A stretch of DNA of 64,000 nt from Luteimonas rhizosphaericola. Its GTDB lineage: Bacteria > Pseudomonadota > Gammaproteobacteria > Xanthomonadales > Xanthomonadaceae. Made by a program: the position numbers and the translations under genes. The notes under the pieces are model-generated. The model saw nothing but the letters and a program-made list of their open reading frames with translations, was not told the origin of the DNA and did no database searches. The stretch covers positions 279,775-343,774 of the forward strand of contig NZ_JARXRN010000016.1 in assembly GCF_029888045.1 (NCBI RefSeq), written 5' to 3'. Positions 53,004 through 64,000 of this stretch are shown in pieces; the first letter of the stretch is position 1, and every line of letters begins with the position of its first letter.

Positions 53004-54361
53004 TCACGCGCCGGCCGCGTCGCGCACCGCGGCGGAAAGCGCCTCGAGCGTCGAGGCCACCAGCGCCTCGTCGTCGGCCTCGACCGTCACCCGCACCACC
53101 GGTTCGGTGCCGGACGGACGCAGGAACGCGCGGCCCCGGCCGTCCACCGCCGCCTGGGCGCGCGCCAGCGCGGCCTGCACGCTGTCGGCTTCGGCCGGCC
53201 TGGCGCCGTTGCCGTAGCGCACGTTCACGGTCCTCTGCGGCAGCTTGCGCACGCCGTCCAGCGCCTGCTGCAGGGTCAGGCCGCGGCGCTTGAGCACTTC
53301 CAGCACCTGCAGCGCGCTGATGATGCCGTCGCCCGTCGTGGCACGATCCAGGCACAGCAGGTGGCCGGAGGCCTCGCCGCCGAGGATGCCGTCGTGCTCG
53401 AGCAGCGCCTGGTGCACGTAGCGGTCGCCCACCTTCGTGCGCACGAAGCCGATGCCGGCGCGGTCCAGCGCCTGCTCCAGACCGTAGTTGGTCATGATCG
53501 TGCCGACCACCGGGCCGCGCAGGCGGCCGCTGGCCTGCCAGTCGGTCGCCAACAGGTACAGCAGGTTGTCGCCGTCGTGCACGGCGCCGTCGCTGTCGAC
53601 GAACAGCAGGCGGTCGCCGTCGCCGTCGAAGGCGATGCCGAGGTCGGCACCGGTCTCGCGCACGCGTGCGGCCAGGCCTTCCGGATGCATCGAGCCCACG
53701 CCGTCGTTGATGTTGGTGCCGCTGGGATCGACGCCGATCGCGTCCACGCGTGCGTCGAGCTCCCGCAGCACCAGCGGCGCGATCTGGTAGGTCGCGCCGT
53801 GCGCGCAATCCACGACCACGTGCATGCCGCTCAGGTTGAAGCTGCGCGGGACGGAGCTCTTGCACGCCTCCACGTAGCGGCCGACCGCGTCGCGCGTGCG
53901 CACCGCCTTGCCCAGGCGCTCGGAGGCCACCGTGGCGAACGGCCGGTCGAGCGCGGCCTCGATCGCCAGCTCGGTGGCGTCGTCGAGCTTCTCGCCCTCG
54001 GCCGAGAAGAACTTGATGCCGTTGTCGTAGTGCGGGTTGTGCGAGGCGGAGATCACGATGCCGCCGTCGGCGCGCAGCGAGCGCGTCATGTGCGCGACCG
54101 CCGGCGTGGGCATCGGCCCCATCAGCTGCACGTGCACGCCGGCGGCGACCAGCCCCGCCTCGAGCGCGGCTTCGAACATGTAGTTGGAGATCCGCGTGTC
54201 CTTGCCGATCACCACCAGCGGCTTGCGCGCGTCGCCGCCGCGCTCGGCGGCCTCGCGCAGCGCGTGGCCGTAGGCGTTGCCCAGGCGCAGCACGAAATCG
54301 GCCGAGATCGGGCCCTCGCCCACCCGGCCGCGGATGCCGTCGGTGCCGAAGTAGCGACGGC

Positions 54362-54365
<4 letters not shown>
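53004..54365 (-). CDS. glmM: Phosphoglucosamine mutase
   Basis: GlmM interconverts glucosamine-6-P and glucosamine-1-P for cell-wall UDP-GlcNAc. The 453-residue protein starts [20 protein letters not shown]. The phosphoserine is Ser108 in [20 protein letters not shown], the metal loop is [13 protein letters not shown], the sugar loop GGEASGHLL and the phosphate loop [11 protein letters not shown]. The ATG overlaps the accD stop (ATGA). Confidence 0.98.
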
Positions 54366-55243
<878 letters not shown>

Positions 55244-55714
55244 GCCTGGAATCGGATCCGGGGGCGGCCGCGGCCGCGGAAGGCGCGCAGTTTAGCGCAA
55301 GGCCCGTGTGCGGCCGCTGGCGCCCCCGCTTCTGCCGGGAAGTCGGGCGGCGACGCAGCCGTGGGCGAATTCATGTCGTCTTTCCACAACGCGGGGCCAT
55401 CGGCGACGCCCGGCACCGCTGCGCGCTCATGACCACTTGACCGCCACGGCCACCGACACCTGGCCCGCTTCGCGTCCCGCCAGCCTCCGGATCGCGCATC
55501 GCAGCCGCTTCCCGCCTCCGTTTGTTGCTGGATGGTCGGGTCGGGCCAGCCGCATGCCGCCGCCGGCGGCGGCCCCACAGTCGCCGGCCCCGGTCGCACG
55601 CGGCGCCCACGGGCGCTGCCTTCCCGGCCGCAAGCGAGACGGTGCGCCCGCAGCGCGACACTAGTCTGCCCCGGGTGCGCTTCGCTTACCCGGGCTACGC
55701 GCAGGCCGCCGGGC
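55244..55714. other. 471-bp intergenic region trpA-accD
   Basis: No gene supported. It must carry the accD promoter; no clear boxes seen. A palindromic repeat lies next to the trpA stop (55669-55698). The open frames here are composition artefacts. Confidence 0.6.
55669..55698 (-). repeat. REP-like palindrome copy 4
   Basis: Minus strand: GTAGCCCGGGTAAGCGAAGC then GCACCCGGGG. Same plan as the 12.5-12.9 kb copies (CCCGG arms around AAGCG-AGCGC), but both arms changed together: GGAT/ATCC became GGGT/ACCC. Lies 17 bp past the trpA stop. Confidence 0.85.
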
Positions 55715-56515
55715 TCAGTCCAGCGCCGCGCGCAGCGGGGCCAGGAAGTCCGTCGCCCGCCGGGCGGCCGTGTCGGGATCGCCGGCCTCGGCCAGGGCCG
55801 ACACCAGCGCGCTGCCCACGACCACGCCGTCCGCGTCCCGCGCCATCGCCGCGGCGCCGGCCGCATCGCGGATGCCGAACCCGGCCACCACCGGGACCGG
55901 GCTGCCGGCGCGGATCCGGCGCAGGTGCTCGCCGGCGGCCGTCGTGTCCAGCCGGTCGGAGGCCCCGGTCACGCCGGCGAAGCTGACGTAATAGAGATAG
56001 CCGCGCGCGTTGGCCAGCAGCAGCGACAGGCGCGCGTCGGTGGTCGTGGGCGAGGCCAGCAGCACCAGGTCGATGCCGTGCGCGGCGAACGCATCGCGGA
56101 ATTCCGGCGCTTCCTCCGGCGGCAGGTCGACCAGCAGCACGCCGTCGACGCCGGCCGCTGCCGCCTCGCGCGCGAACCGCTCAGCGCCGCGGATCTCGAC
56201 CGGATTGAGGTAGCCCATCAGCACCACCGGGGTCGCATCGTCGCGCGTGCGGAACGCGCGCACCGCATCGAGCACCCAGCTCAGCCCCGCCCCACGCGCC
56301 AGCGCACGCTCGGAGCTGCGCTGGATCGTCGGCCCGTCGGCCATCGGGTCGGAAAACGGCACGCCCAGTTCGATCAAATCGACGCCGGATTCCACCAGTG
56401 CGTGCATGACCGGGACCGTCGCCTCCAGCGACGGATCACCCGCGGTGAGGAACGGGATGAGGGCCTTGCGGCCGCGCGTGGCGAGCTCGACGAATCGCTG
56501 CTGGATGCGGCTCAT
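55715..56515 (-). CDS. trpA: Tryptophan synthase alpha chain
   Basis: The 266-residue TIM-barrel subunit cleaves indole-3-glycerol phosphate to indole. Catalytic Glu49 (DLIELGVPFSDP) and Asp60 (MADGP) are at the standard positions; phosphate binding is by GFGIRD and GSALV. It is 43 bp downstream of an unusual small exported protein gene that separates it from trpB. Confidence 0.98.
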   Translation of the reverse strand: MSRIQQRFVELATRGRKALIPFLTAGDPSLEATVPVMHALVESGVDLIELGVPFSDPMADGPTIQRSSERALARGAGLSWVLDAVRAFRTRDDATPVVLMGYLNPVEIRGAERFAREAAAAGVDGVLLVDLPPEEAPEFRDAFAAHGIDLVLLASPTTTDARLSLLLANARGYLYYVSFAGVTGASDRLDTTAAGEHLRRIRAGSPVPVVAGFGIRDAAGAAAMARDADGVVVGSALVSALAEAGDPDTAARRATDFLAPLRAALD

Positions 56516-56558
56516 GGGGAATTGGTCCCGTGATCAGGCAGGATGGGGTGGTACGGAG

Positions 56559-57067
56559 TCATACGCAGCCCTCGCTCAACCTGACGGCATCGGCGCGGCC
56601 CCAGAGGATGACCTCCACTTCCGCATCAGGCAGTTCGACGCGCAGCGCGCGGTCGTGCGTCGCATCGCGCCAGGTGACGTAGAGCCCGGGCGGCCACGCG
56701 TGTTTGTGCATATCGACGTCGAGTCCTTCGGCAGGCAGGCGTGCGCCCGCTTCGGCCAGCGACATGCCGCGGCGGATCCCGAACGGGGCCACCGGCGACG
56801 GCACGTCGTCGCCGCCCGACAAACCGATCTCGAACCGCGCGACGCGCCCGTCGCGCAGCAGCATGCCGACGCCGTCGGGCAGGCTGCCGCCGGAGACCTG
56901 GGTACAGACTTCCGGATCCGGCCAGTCCTCCACCTGCCACCCGGCGTCCGGCGCATCCAGTGCGACCGGCTGGTCCAGGCAGAAGCCCGCCACGCAATCG
57001 AATTCCTGCGCGGCAACGCCGTGGGCCAACGCCAGCAGCAGGCCGGCGGCAAGCAGCATTCCGCGCA

Positions 57068-57068
<1 letters not shown>
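56559..57068 (-). CDS. Exported four-cysteine protein of unknown function, between trpB and trpA
   Basis: Not recognised. The 169-residue product MRGMLLAAGLLLALAHGVAA has a typical Sec signal with cleavage predicted after Ala20. The mature part has four cysteines (25, 30, 55 and 168, in DCVAGFC, EVCTQ and EGCV), likely two disulfides, and a mixed acidic sequence (ALDAPDAGWQVEDWPDPE; GMSLAEAGARLP) suggesting a small periplasmic domain. Its ATG overlaps the trpB stop (TGATG), so it is translated with trpB, yet nothing in its sequence relates to tryptophan. The stop is 43 bp before trpA. Confidence 0.8.
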
Positions 57069-58279
<1,211 letters not shown>

Positions 58280-58356
58280 GGCGGTCGCTGGCGAAGGGCT
58301 GGGCAACAGCTTAGGACACATGCCGATGCCGCAAAACCGATAAGATCTGGCCCACC

Positions 58357-58373
58357 CGTCAGGAAAACTCACA
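58357..58373. promoter_or_regulatory. Possible LysR (TrpI-like) binding site
   Basis: CGTCAG-N5-CTCACA lies just before the LysR start. It resembles the TGTGAG-N5-CTCACA site described for Pseudomonas TrpI, with a perfect right half and four of six in the left. It overlaps the LysR gene's AGGA ribosome binding site, which would permit autoregulation. Confidence 0.4.
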
Positions 58374-58374
58374 A

Positions 58375-59274
58375 TTGGCCAGTCGCGCCCTGCCCTCGCT
58401 CAACGCCCTGCGCGCCTTCGAGGCGGCGGCCAGGCTCGGAAGCCTCGGCCGCGCGGGCGACGAACTGCACGTCACCCATGGCGCGGTCAGCCGCCAGGTG
58501 CGGCTGCTGGAGGATGACCTCGGTATCGCCCTGTTCCTCAGGGAAGGGCGGGGGCTGCGGCTGACGCCGGCCGGCGAACGCCTGCGCGAGGCCGCGGGCA
58601 CTGCCTTCGACCAGCTGCAGGCCACCGTCCGCACCCTGCGCCGCAACGACGGCGCGGCCACGCGCGCGATCGGTTGCCCGGGCAGCCTGCTGGCGCGCTG
58701 GATCATTCCGCGGCTGGAACGCCTGCACGCCGACCTGCCCGGGCTGCGCCTGCACTTCGCCCCGCAGGAATCGGAGCCCGACCCCGCCCTGCCCGGGCTG
58801 GACGCGGTGCTGCTGGCAGGCGCCCCGCCCTGGCCGCCGGGCTGGCGCGCGTGGGCGCTGGGGCCGGAGCGGATCGGCCCCGTGCTCAGCCCGCGGCATC
58901 CCGAGTTCGCTCGCCTGGCGGTGCAGGCGCCCGACGCACTGCTGCAGGAGGCCCTGCTGCACACGGCCTCGCGTCCGCAGGCCTGGCCGCAATGGGCGAA
59001 GCCATACGGGCTGGACCCGGAGCGGCTCCGGACCGGCGCCGGCTTCGAACACCTCTACTACCTGCTCGAGGCCGCTGTCGCGGGGCTGGGGATCGCGATC
59101 GCGCCGGCGCCGCTGGTCGCTGCCGACCTCGCCGCCGACCGGCTGGCGGCGCCCTGGGGTTTCGTGGATACCGGTGCGCAGTGGTGCCTGTGCACGCGCG
59201 CGGCCGAGGATGCGCAGCTCGACCGGCTCGCGGCCTGGCTGCGCGCGGAACTGGCGCAGAGGCCGCCCGGCTAG
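58375..59274 (+). CDS. LysR-family regulator, TrpI-like
   Basis: A 299-residue LysR regulator with a TTG start: [20 protein letters not shown], with the winged helix-turn-helix [20 protein letters not shown], then [18 protein letters not shown] and an inducer-binding domain from about residue 95. AGGA precedes the TTG at suitable distance. Because it is divergent from trpB, like Pseudomonas trpI, I infer that it activates the trpB-trpA genes in response to indoleglycerol phosphate; GcvA-like regulators look similar. It interrupts the trpF-trpB-trpA order. Confidence 0.88.
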   Translation: MASRALPSLNALRAFEAAARLGSLGRAGDELHVTHGAVSRQVRLLEDDLGIALFLREGRGLRLTPAGERLREAAGTAFDQLQATVRTLRRNDGAATRAIGCPGSLLARWIIPRLERLHADLPGLRLHFAPQESEPDPALPGLDAVLLAGAPPWPPGWRAWALGPERIGPVLSPRHPEFARLAVQAPDALLQEALLHTASRPQAWPQWAKPYGLDPERLRTGAGFEHLYYLLEAAVAGLGIAIAPAPLVAADLAADRLAAPWGFVDTGAQWCLCTRAAEDAQLDRLAAWLRAELAQRPPG

Positions 59275-59317
59275 CGCGCGAAAGCGTTCGCCGTCGCACG
59301 CGGTCGGTGGCCGCGGC

Positions 59318-59974
59318 TCAGCCGCAGTCTGCGCGGCGCACTTCCTCGACGAACTCGCGCATCCGCGCACCGTCCTTGACTCCGGGCGCGTCTTGGTCGG
59401 CTTCGATCCCGCCGGACACGTCCACGCCCCAGGGGCGGGTGGTCACGACTGCCTCGTGGATGTTGCCCGGCGTCAGTCCGCCGGCCACCAGGATCGGCTT
59501 GGTCAGCCCGCGCGGCACCCGGGTCCAGTCGAACGCGCGACCGGTGCCGCCGGCCTCGCCGGGGACATGCGCGTCGAGCAGGAAGCCGGACGCGCTGGGA
59601 AAGCGCGAATGCAGGGCCAGCGGATCGGGCGGCGTGTCCGCGCCCATCGCCACCGCCTTGATGTACGGCAGCCCGAAGCTGCGGCAGAACGCCTCGTCCT
59701 CGTCGCCATGGAACTGCAGCAGCGACGGGCGCACGATCGACAGCACCTGGCGCACCTCGTCGGCGCTGCTGTCCATGAACAGTGCGACCGCGTCGACCAT
59801 CGGCGCCAGCGCATCGCGCATCGCCGCCGCCTGCTCGGGTTCCACCCGGCGCCGGCTGGACGCGGCGAACACGAACCCCACCGCATCCACGCCGAGTTCG
59901 CCGGCCAGGCGGACGTCGCCGGGACGGGTCATGCCGCAGAACTTGATGCGGGTGCGGAACAGGGGCGGCGACAT
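59318..59974 (-). CDS. trpF: Phosphoribosylanthranilate isomerase
   Basis: A 218-residue TIM-barrel enzyme of tryptophan synthesis. Catalytic Cys13 in RIKFCGMTR and the Asp in GVDVSGGIE are present, with [20 protein letters not shown] and VAGGLTPGN. The ATG at 59974 gives the usual N-terminus; the open frame upstream has no homology. It is convergent with the LysR gene and 123 bp downstream of truA. Confidence 0.97.
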   Translation of the reverse strand: MSPPLFRTRIKFCGMTRPGDVRLAGELGVDAVGFVFAASSRRRVEPEQAAAMRDALAPMVDAVALFMDSSADEVRQVLSIVRPSLLQFHGDEDEAFCRSFGLPYIKAVAMGADTPPDPLALHSRFPSASGFLLDAHVPGEAGGTGRAFDWTRVPRGLTKPILVAGGLTPGNIHEAVVTTRPWGVDVSGGIEADQDAPGVKDGARMREFVEEVRRADCG

Positions 59975-60097
59975 GGCGGGTTTCCTTGGAGGTGGTGCAT
60001 TGTGCGGAATTCGCCGCGCTTGTGGGAGCGTCCGCGACGATGCGGTCGCGCACCGGTCCCGGCGGTGGCGCACGAGCCGCATCCCGGCCGCCGCCGC

Positions 60098-60886
60098 TCA
60101 GTCCGCGCAGACCTCGCCCGGCAGTCCGCACGCGCGCGGATACAGCGGCCCGACGAACACCAGCCCGGTCGGCGGCGCGGTCGGGCCGGCCAGGCGACGG
60201 TCGCGCCCGGCCAGCAGTCCGGCGATCCAGGCTTCATCGCGCGCGCCGGCGCCCACCTCCAGCAGGGAGCCGGTGATGTTGCGCACCATGTGGTGCAGGA
60301 ACGCGTTGGCCTGCACGTCGATCGTGACCACGTCGCCCTCGCGCGACACCGCGATGCGCTGCAGGTCGCGCCGGCCGTGCGTGGCTTCGCATTCGGCCGA
60401 ACGGAACGCGCCGAAATCGTGCTCGCCCACCAGCGCCTGCGCGGCGCGGTGCATGGTGTCGGCGTCGAGCGGCCGCCAGTGCCACGACAGCCACTGCCGC
60501 GCGAGCGCAGGCCGCACCTGGCGGTTGAGGATGCGGTAACGGTAGCGGCGCGCCACCGCCGAGAACCGGGCGTTGAAGTCGTCCTTGACGGGACGGCACC
60601 ACACCGCGCTCACCGCGGGCGGCAGCCGGGTCGAGGTACCGAGGGTCCAGGCGCGCGGATCGCGCCGCGCTTCGCTGTCGAAGTGCACCACCTGGCACTG
60701 CGCGTGCACGCCGGCATCCGTGCGCCCGGCGCAGACGGTGGCCACCGGGGCGTCCGCGACCGAGGACAGCGCGGCCTCCAGCACGCCCTGGACGGTGGCC
60801 TCGTCGGCCACGCCGGGCGGCGTCAGGCGCTGCCAGCCACGGAAGCCGCCGCCGTCGTATTCGACCCCTATCGCGTAGCGCGGCAC
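60098..60886 (-). CDS. truA: tRNA pseudouridine(38-40) synthase
   Basis: TruA modifies U38-U40 in the anticodon stem. The 262-residue product has [12 protein letters not shown], catalytic Asp57 in [25 protein letters not shown] and [19 protein letters not shown]. Five bp separate it from the upstream fimV-like gene, so the two are probably co-transcribed. Confidence 0.97.
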   Translation of the reverse strand: MPRYAIGVEYDGGGFRGWQRLTPPGVADEATVQGVLEAALSSVADAPVATVCAGRTDAGVHAQCQVVHFDSEARRDPRAWTLGTSTRLPPAVSAVWCRPVKDDFNARFSAVARRYRYRILNRQVRPALARQWLSWHWRPLDADTMHRAAQALVGEHDFGAFRSAECEATHGRRDLQRIAVSREGDVVTIDVQANAFLHHMVRNITGSLLEVGAGARDEAWIAGLLAGRDRRLAGPTAPPTGLVFVGPLYPRACGLPGEVCAD

Positions 60887-60891
60887 ACCGC

Positions 60892-62787
60892 TCAGGCCAG
60901 TTCGCGCAGCAGTTGCCGGGCCGCGTCGCGGGCATCGGCATCGCCGGCGTCGGCGACTTCCTGCAGCAGGCTGCGGGCGGTGTCGGTATCGCCGAGATCG
61001 AGGTAGGCGCGGGCGAGTTCGATCCTCTCGTGCCCGGCAGAGGCAGGCGGGACGGTCTCCTGCGGGACCGATCCCTGCGCCTGGCCCTGCGACTGGGACT
61101 GATGCTGCGTCACCGCCTCGCGCACCGGCGCGGCCGTGGACGCGTCATCGGCCTCCGGCTCGCGGGTTTCGCCCGACGCGTGCCACGTGGGCGAGGCGCC
61201 CGACGCCGCAGCCGGCGGCGCCTGCCAGGTCGAGGCGCGCTCCACCGGGACCACCGGCGGATCGGCCGCCGGCGACGCGGGCGCGGCCGGCACGATGACC
61301 GCCCGCCTTGGAGTCGAGTTGCCGGGCGCGCTCGCGAAACTGGGGCCGCCCTTGCGCGCGGGCGTGGGGCGCCGGCGCGACACGAGCCAGGCGACCAGCA
61401 GCGCGGCGGCCACCAGCCCGAGCCCGATCCACAGCCACGGCAGCCCGGCGCTCGCCTCCGGACCCGGCGCAGCGTCGCCGACGCTGGTGGTCGGCCGGGC
61501 GTTGCTCTCGGCCAGGCGCTGCTGCGCGGCCGCGAGTTCGCTGTCCTTCATCGCGATCAGCTGCGCCTGCTGCTGCTGCAGCTGCTCGAGCTCGGCCAGG
61601 CGCGTCCTCAGCTCCTCGACCTCGGCGTCGCGCGCCGCGAGGGTTTCGCGGGTCTGGACCAGTTCCTGTTGCTGCAGCATGTCGCCCTCGCCCCCGGCGG
61701 CGGTGCCGGTTCGTGTTCCTGCGTTCGCACTTGCGCCCGCGGCGGCGGGCACGATCTCCAGCCGCGCCTCGGCGACGCGCCCCGCGTTCGCGGCGGAGGC
61801 GTCCGCCGGCGCGCCGTCGGCCTCCGCGGCCGGCGCCGGGGCGCCGGCCATCGAATCGGGTTGCGCCACCGGCCGGCGCAGCTCGCGCCAGCGGCTGACG
61901 TGGTCGCGGACCAGGGCGTTGGCCTCGGCCACGCTGGCATCGGACCAGGTTTCAGTCGCGGGCACGCGCAGCACCGCGCCCTGGCGGATCAGGTTGAGGT
62001 TGCCGCCGATGAACGCTTCGGGATTCTCGCGCAGCAGCGCCAGCATCACCTGGTTGAGGCTGTTGCCGCTGCCGGTCGACAGTTCCGAGGCGATCTGGCC
62101 CAGGGTCTGTCCGCGCTGCACCGGGCCGATCTCGCCCGGCGTCGTCGCGGCCACCGCTGCCGGCGGCGCGGACGGCACCGCCGGGGGCGCAGGCGCGGGT
62201 GCGGGCTGGGGCGCCGGCGCGTCGGAGGCGGAGTCGGCGACCGCGTCGTCGGCGCGCGCTTCCTCGGGTGTCGGCGCCGCGGTGTCCGCCGGCGCCGGCT
62301 CGGCCGGTGCGGCGACGGCCGGACGCTCGATCAGGTTCGATGGCGCCGCCTGCGGCGCCTGGATCGGCGGCTGCGCGGGGGCGGCGACGGTCTGCGGGGT
62401 GTCGACCAGCGCCGAGTACTCGCGCACCAGCCGGCCCTGGCCCCACTCCACCTCGACCAGGAAGTTCAGCACCGGCTGCTGCACCGGCACGTCGGTGGTG
62501 ATGCGGATGACCGGGCGGCCCTGCGCGTCGAGCGCGACCGCGAACCGCAGGTCAGAGACCAGGCCGGTGGGCGGATCGAGTCCGATGCGGCGGAAGGTCT
62601 CCGGCGAGGCCAGGCGCGCCTGCAGGTTCTCCAGTTCGGCCGGATCGGTGGAGATGATCGGGATCTCGGCCAGCAGCGGCTCGCCGGCGCGCGAACGCAC
62701 CTCGACCTGCCCCAGGCCGAGCGCCAGCGCCACCTGGCACTGGAGCAGCAGGCACAGTGCGGCCAGCCGGCCGGCCCACTTGATCAC
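60892..62787 (-). CDS. fimV: FimV-like peptidoglycan-binding/pilus-assembly hub protein
   Basis: With a GTG start at 62787 the product is 631 residues: signal peptide [20 protein letters not shown], then the FimV N-terminal domain ([20 protein letters not shown]), an Ala/Pro-rich linker, a LysM-like segment ([20 protein letters not shown]), a coiled coil ([20 protein letters not shown]), a transmembrane helix ([20 protein letters not shown]), and a short cytoplasmic TPR-like FimV C-terminal domain ([20 protein letters not shown]). FimV localises type IV pilus machinery and cAMP signalling. GGGAG precedes the GTG; another GTG at 62838 is possible. Shorter than Pseudomonas FimV (about 919). Confidence 0.9.
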   Translation of the reverse strand: MIKWAGRLAALCLLLQCQVALALGLGQVEVRSRAGEPLLAEIPIISTDPAELENLQARLASPETFRRIGLDPPTGLVSDLRFAVALDAQGRPVIRITTDVPVQQPVLNFLVEVEWGQGRLVREYSALVDTPQTVAAPAQPPIQAPQAAPSNLIERPAVAAPAEPAPADTAAPTPEEARADDAVADSASDAPAPQPAPAPAPPAVPSAPPAAVAATTPGEIGPVQRGQTLGQIASELSTGSGNSLNQVMLALLRENPEAFIGGNLNLIRQGAVLRVPATETWSDASVAEANALVRDHVSRWRELRRPVAQPDSMAGAPAPAAEADGAPADASAANAGRVAEARLEIVPAAAGASANAGTRTGTAAGGEGDMLQQQELVQTRETLAARDAEVEELRTRLAELEQLQQQQAQLIAMKDSELAAAQQRLAESNARPTTSVGDAAPGPEASAGLPWLWIGLGLVAAALLVAWLVSRRRPTPARKGGPSFASAPGNSTPRRAVIVPAAPASPAADPPVVPVERASTWQAPPAAASGASPTWHASGETREPEADDASTAAPVREAVTQHQSQSQGQAQGSVPQETVPPASAGHERIELARAYLDLGDTDTARSLLQEVADAGDADARDAARQLLRELA

Positions 62788-63020
62788 GAGTGCGCTCCCA
62801 TCGATCCCCGTCTTCCCGATGTGTGGAAGGTTCCGCACGCAACGTATTGATTCACGTGGCGGCCGTCAAGCGCGGCCGCCGCCGGGCATCGGCGCTGCCT
62901 GGCGCCGGAATGTTCAACGCGCGACCCGCCACGACGCGAGACCGGTCGGACGACCACGGCGCGCCCTGCCCGCCGCCGCCGATGCCGGGCCATCCCCGCG
63001 GACGGCCCCGGTATCGGGAC

Positions 63021-64000
63021 TCAGTCTTCCGCGGCCACCAGCTCGGCGAGCTGCACCGCGTTGAGCGCCGCGCCCTTGCGGATGTTGTCCGAGACGATCC
63101 ACAGGTTCAGCCCGCGCGGGTGCGAGAGGTCCTCGCGGATGCGGCCGACGAACACCGCGTCCTTGCCCGAGGCGTGGGTCACGGGCGTCGGGTAGCCGCC
63201 GGCCTTGCGCTCGTCGACCACCTCCACGCCCGGCGCGGACGCCAGCAGTTCGCGCGCGGCCTCGGGCGTGACCTTCTCCCGGGTCTCGATCGCCACCGCT
63301 TCCGAATGCCCGTAGAACACCGGCACCCGCACCGCGGTGGGATTCACCTGGATGGAGTCGTCGCCCAGGATCTTGCGCGTCTCCCAGACCAGCTTCATCT
63401 CCTCCTTGGTGAAGCCGTTGTCCAGAAACGCATCGATGTGCGGGATCAGGTTGAACGCGATCTGCACCGGGAACTTCTGCGGGTCGATGTCGGCGAAGCC
63501 CAGCAGCTGCGCGGTCTGCTTGCCCAGTTCCTCCATCGCGCTGCGCCCGGCGCCCGAGACCGACTGGTAGGTGGCCACGTTGATGCGCTCGATGCCGTAG
63601 CGGCGGTGCAGCGGCGCGAGCGCCACCAGCATCTGCATGGTCGAGCAGTTGGGGTTGGCGATGATCCCGCGCGGACGCTGCCTCACCTGCTCCGGGTTCA
63701 CCTCGCTGACCACCAGCGGCACGTCGTCGTCGTAGCGGAACGCCGAGGAGTTGTCGATCACCACCGCGCCGGCGGCGGCGAACTTGGGCGCGTATTCCTT
63801 CGAGGTGTCGCCGCCGGCCGAGAACAGGGCGATGTCGATGCCGGCCGGATCGAAGGTGGCCAGATCCTGGACCACGATGTCGTCGCCGCGGAATTCGATG
63901 GTGCTGCCGGCCGAGCGCTCGGACGCGAGCGGGACCAGGGTGGCGACCGGGAAATCGCGCTCGGCCAGGATCGAGAGCATGACCTCGCCGACGGCGCCGG
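63021..64000 (-). CDS. asd: Aspartate-semialdehyde dehydrogenase (partial, N-terminus cut)
   Basis: Asd makes aspartate semialdehyde for lysine, diaminopimelate, threonine and methionine. The visible 325 or so residues include the end of the Rossmann loop (GAVGEVMLSILAERDFPVAT), the catalytic Cys in IIANPNCSTMQM, and AGGYPTPVTHASGKDAVFVG with VSDNIRKGAALNAVQLAEL. About a dozen N-terminal residues lie beyond the right edge. It is 233 bp upstream of the fimV-like gene. Confidence 0.97.
   Translation of the reverse strand, partial: GAVGEVMLSILAERDFPVATLVPLASERSAGSTIEFRGDDIVVQDLATFDPAGIDIALFSAGGDTSKEYAPKFAAAGAVVIDNSSAFRYDDDVPLVVSEVNPEQVRQRPRGIIANPNCSTMQMLVALAPLHRRYGIERINVATYQSVSGAGRSAMEELGKQTAQLLGFADIDPQKFPVQIAFNLIPHIDAFLDNGFTKEEMKLVWETRKILGDDSIQVNPTAVRVPVFYGHSEAVAIETREKVTPEAARELLASAPGVEVVDERKAGGYPTPVTHASGKDAVFVGRIREDLSHPRGLNLWIVSDNIRKGAALNAVQLAELVAAED

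Overview
The window is about 64 kb of very GC-rich DNA that reads as chromosome of a gammaproteobacterium of the Xanthomonadaceae (a Lysobacter/Luteimonas-like organism is my inference; no rRNA is present to settle it). The placement rests on gene order: tpiA-secG-tRNA-Leu-nuoABCDEFGHIJKLMN-tRNA-fMet-rimP-nusA-infB-rbfA-truB-rpsO-pnp, and asd-fimV-truA-trpF-trpB-trpA-accD, together with a class III PHA synthase and GC-biased third codon positions. I see no prophage, insertion sequence, CRISPR array or integron; this is mainly housekeeping chromosome.

Left part (1-25.5 kb), mixed strands. A PAP2 phosphatase overlaps ispG; xseA is divergent. An operon-like trio (ThDP-dependent acetolactate-synthase-like enzyme, aldehyde dehydrogenase, NRDE/TANGO2 protein) follows. 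Next come small envelope proteins, including a PspC protein and a small membrane protein with a HExxH motif. A polyhydroxybutyrate cluster (phaC, phaE and, beyond pssA, a 3-hydroxybutyrate oligomer hydrolase) is followed on the plus strand by a LytS-type sensor kinase, a LytTR response regulator, an RND pump and its adaptor. A convergent NUDIX hydrolase and a DUF1800/DUF1501 pair with a Tat signal end this part.

Middle part (25.8-50.5 kb), all minus strand. This is the classical metY-nusA-infB-type gene-expression block (initiator tRNA, rimP, nusA, infB, rbfA, truB, rpsO, pnp), preceded by the complete 14-gene complex I operon. The nuo genes overlap or nearly abut except for a 330-bp gap between nuoK and nuoL that holds a 115-bp direct repeat made of three hairpins. 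Promoter and terminator signals can be read directly around tRNA-fMet and rpsO.

Right part (50.5-64 kb), almost all minus strand: tRNA-Leu, secG, tpiA, a 2-oxoglutarate/Fe(II) oxygenase, glmM, accD, trpA, a small secreted four-cysteine protein set between trpB and trpA, trpB with a divergent LysR regulator (TrpI-like), trpF, truA, a FimV-like protein and asd, cut by the right edge.

Most notable for follow-up: the structured tandem repeat inside the nuo operon, the exported protein coupled to trpB, the histone-like tail on PhaE, a U1/U72 mismatch in the initiator tRNA, the small HExxH membrane protein, and the dispersed CCCGGAT...ATCCGGG palindromes. I found no convincing wholly new multi-gene system.
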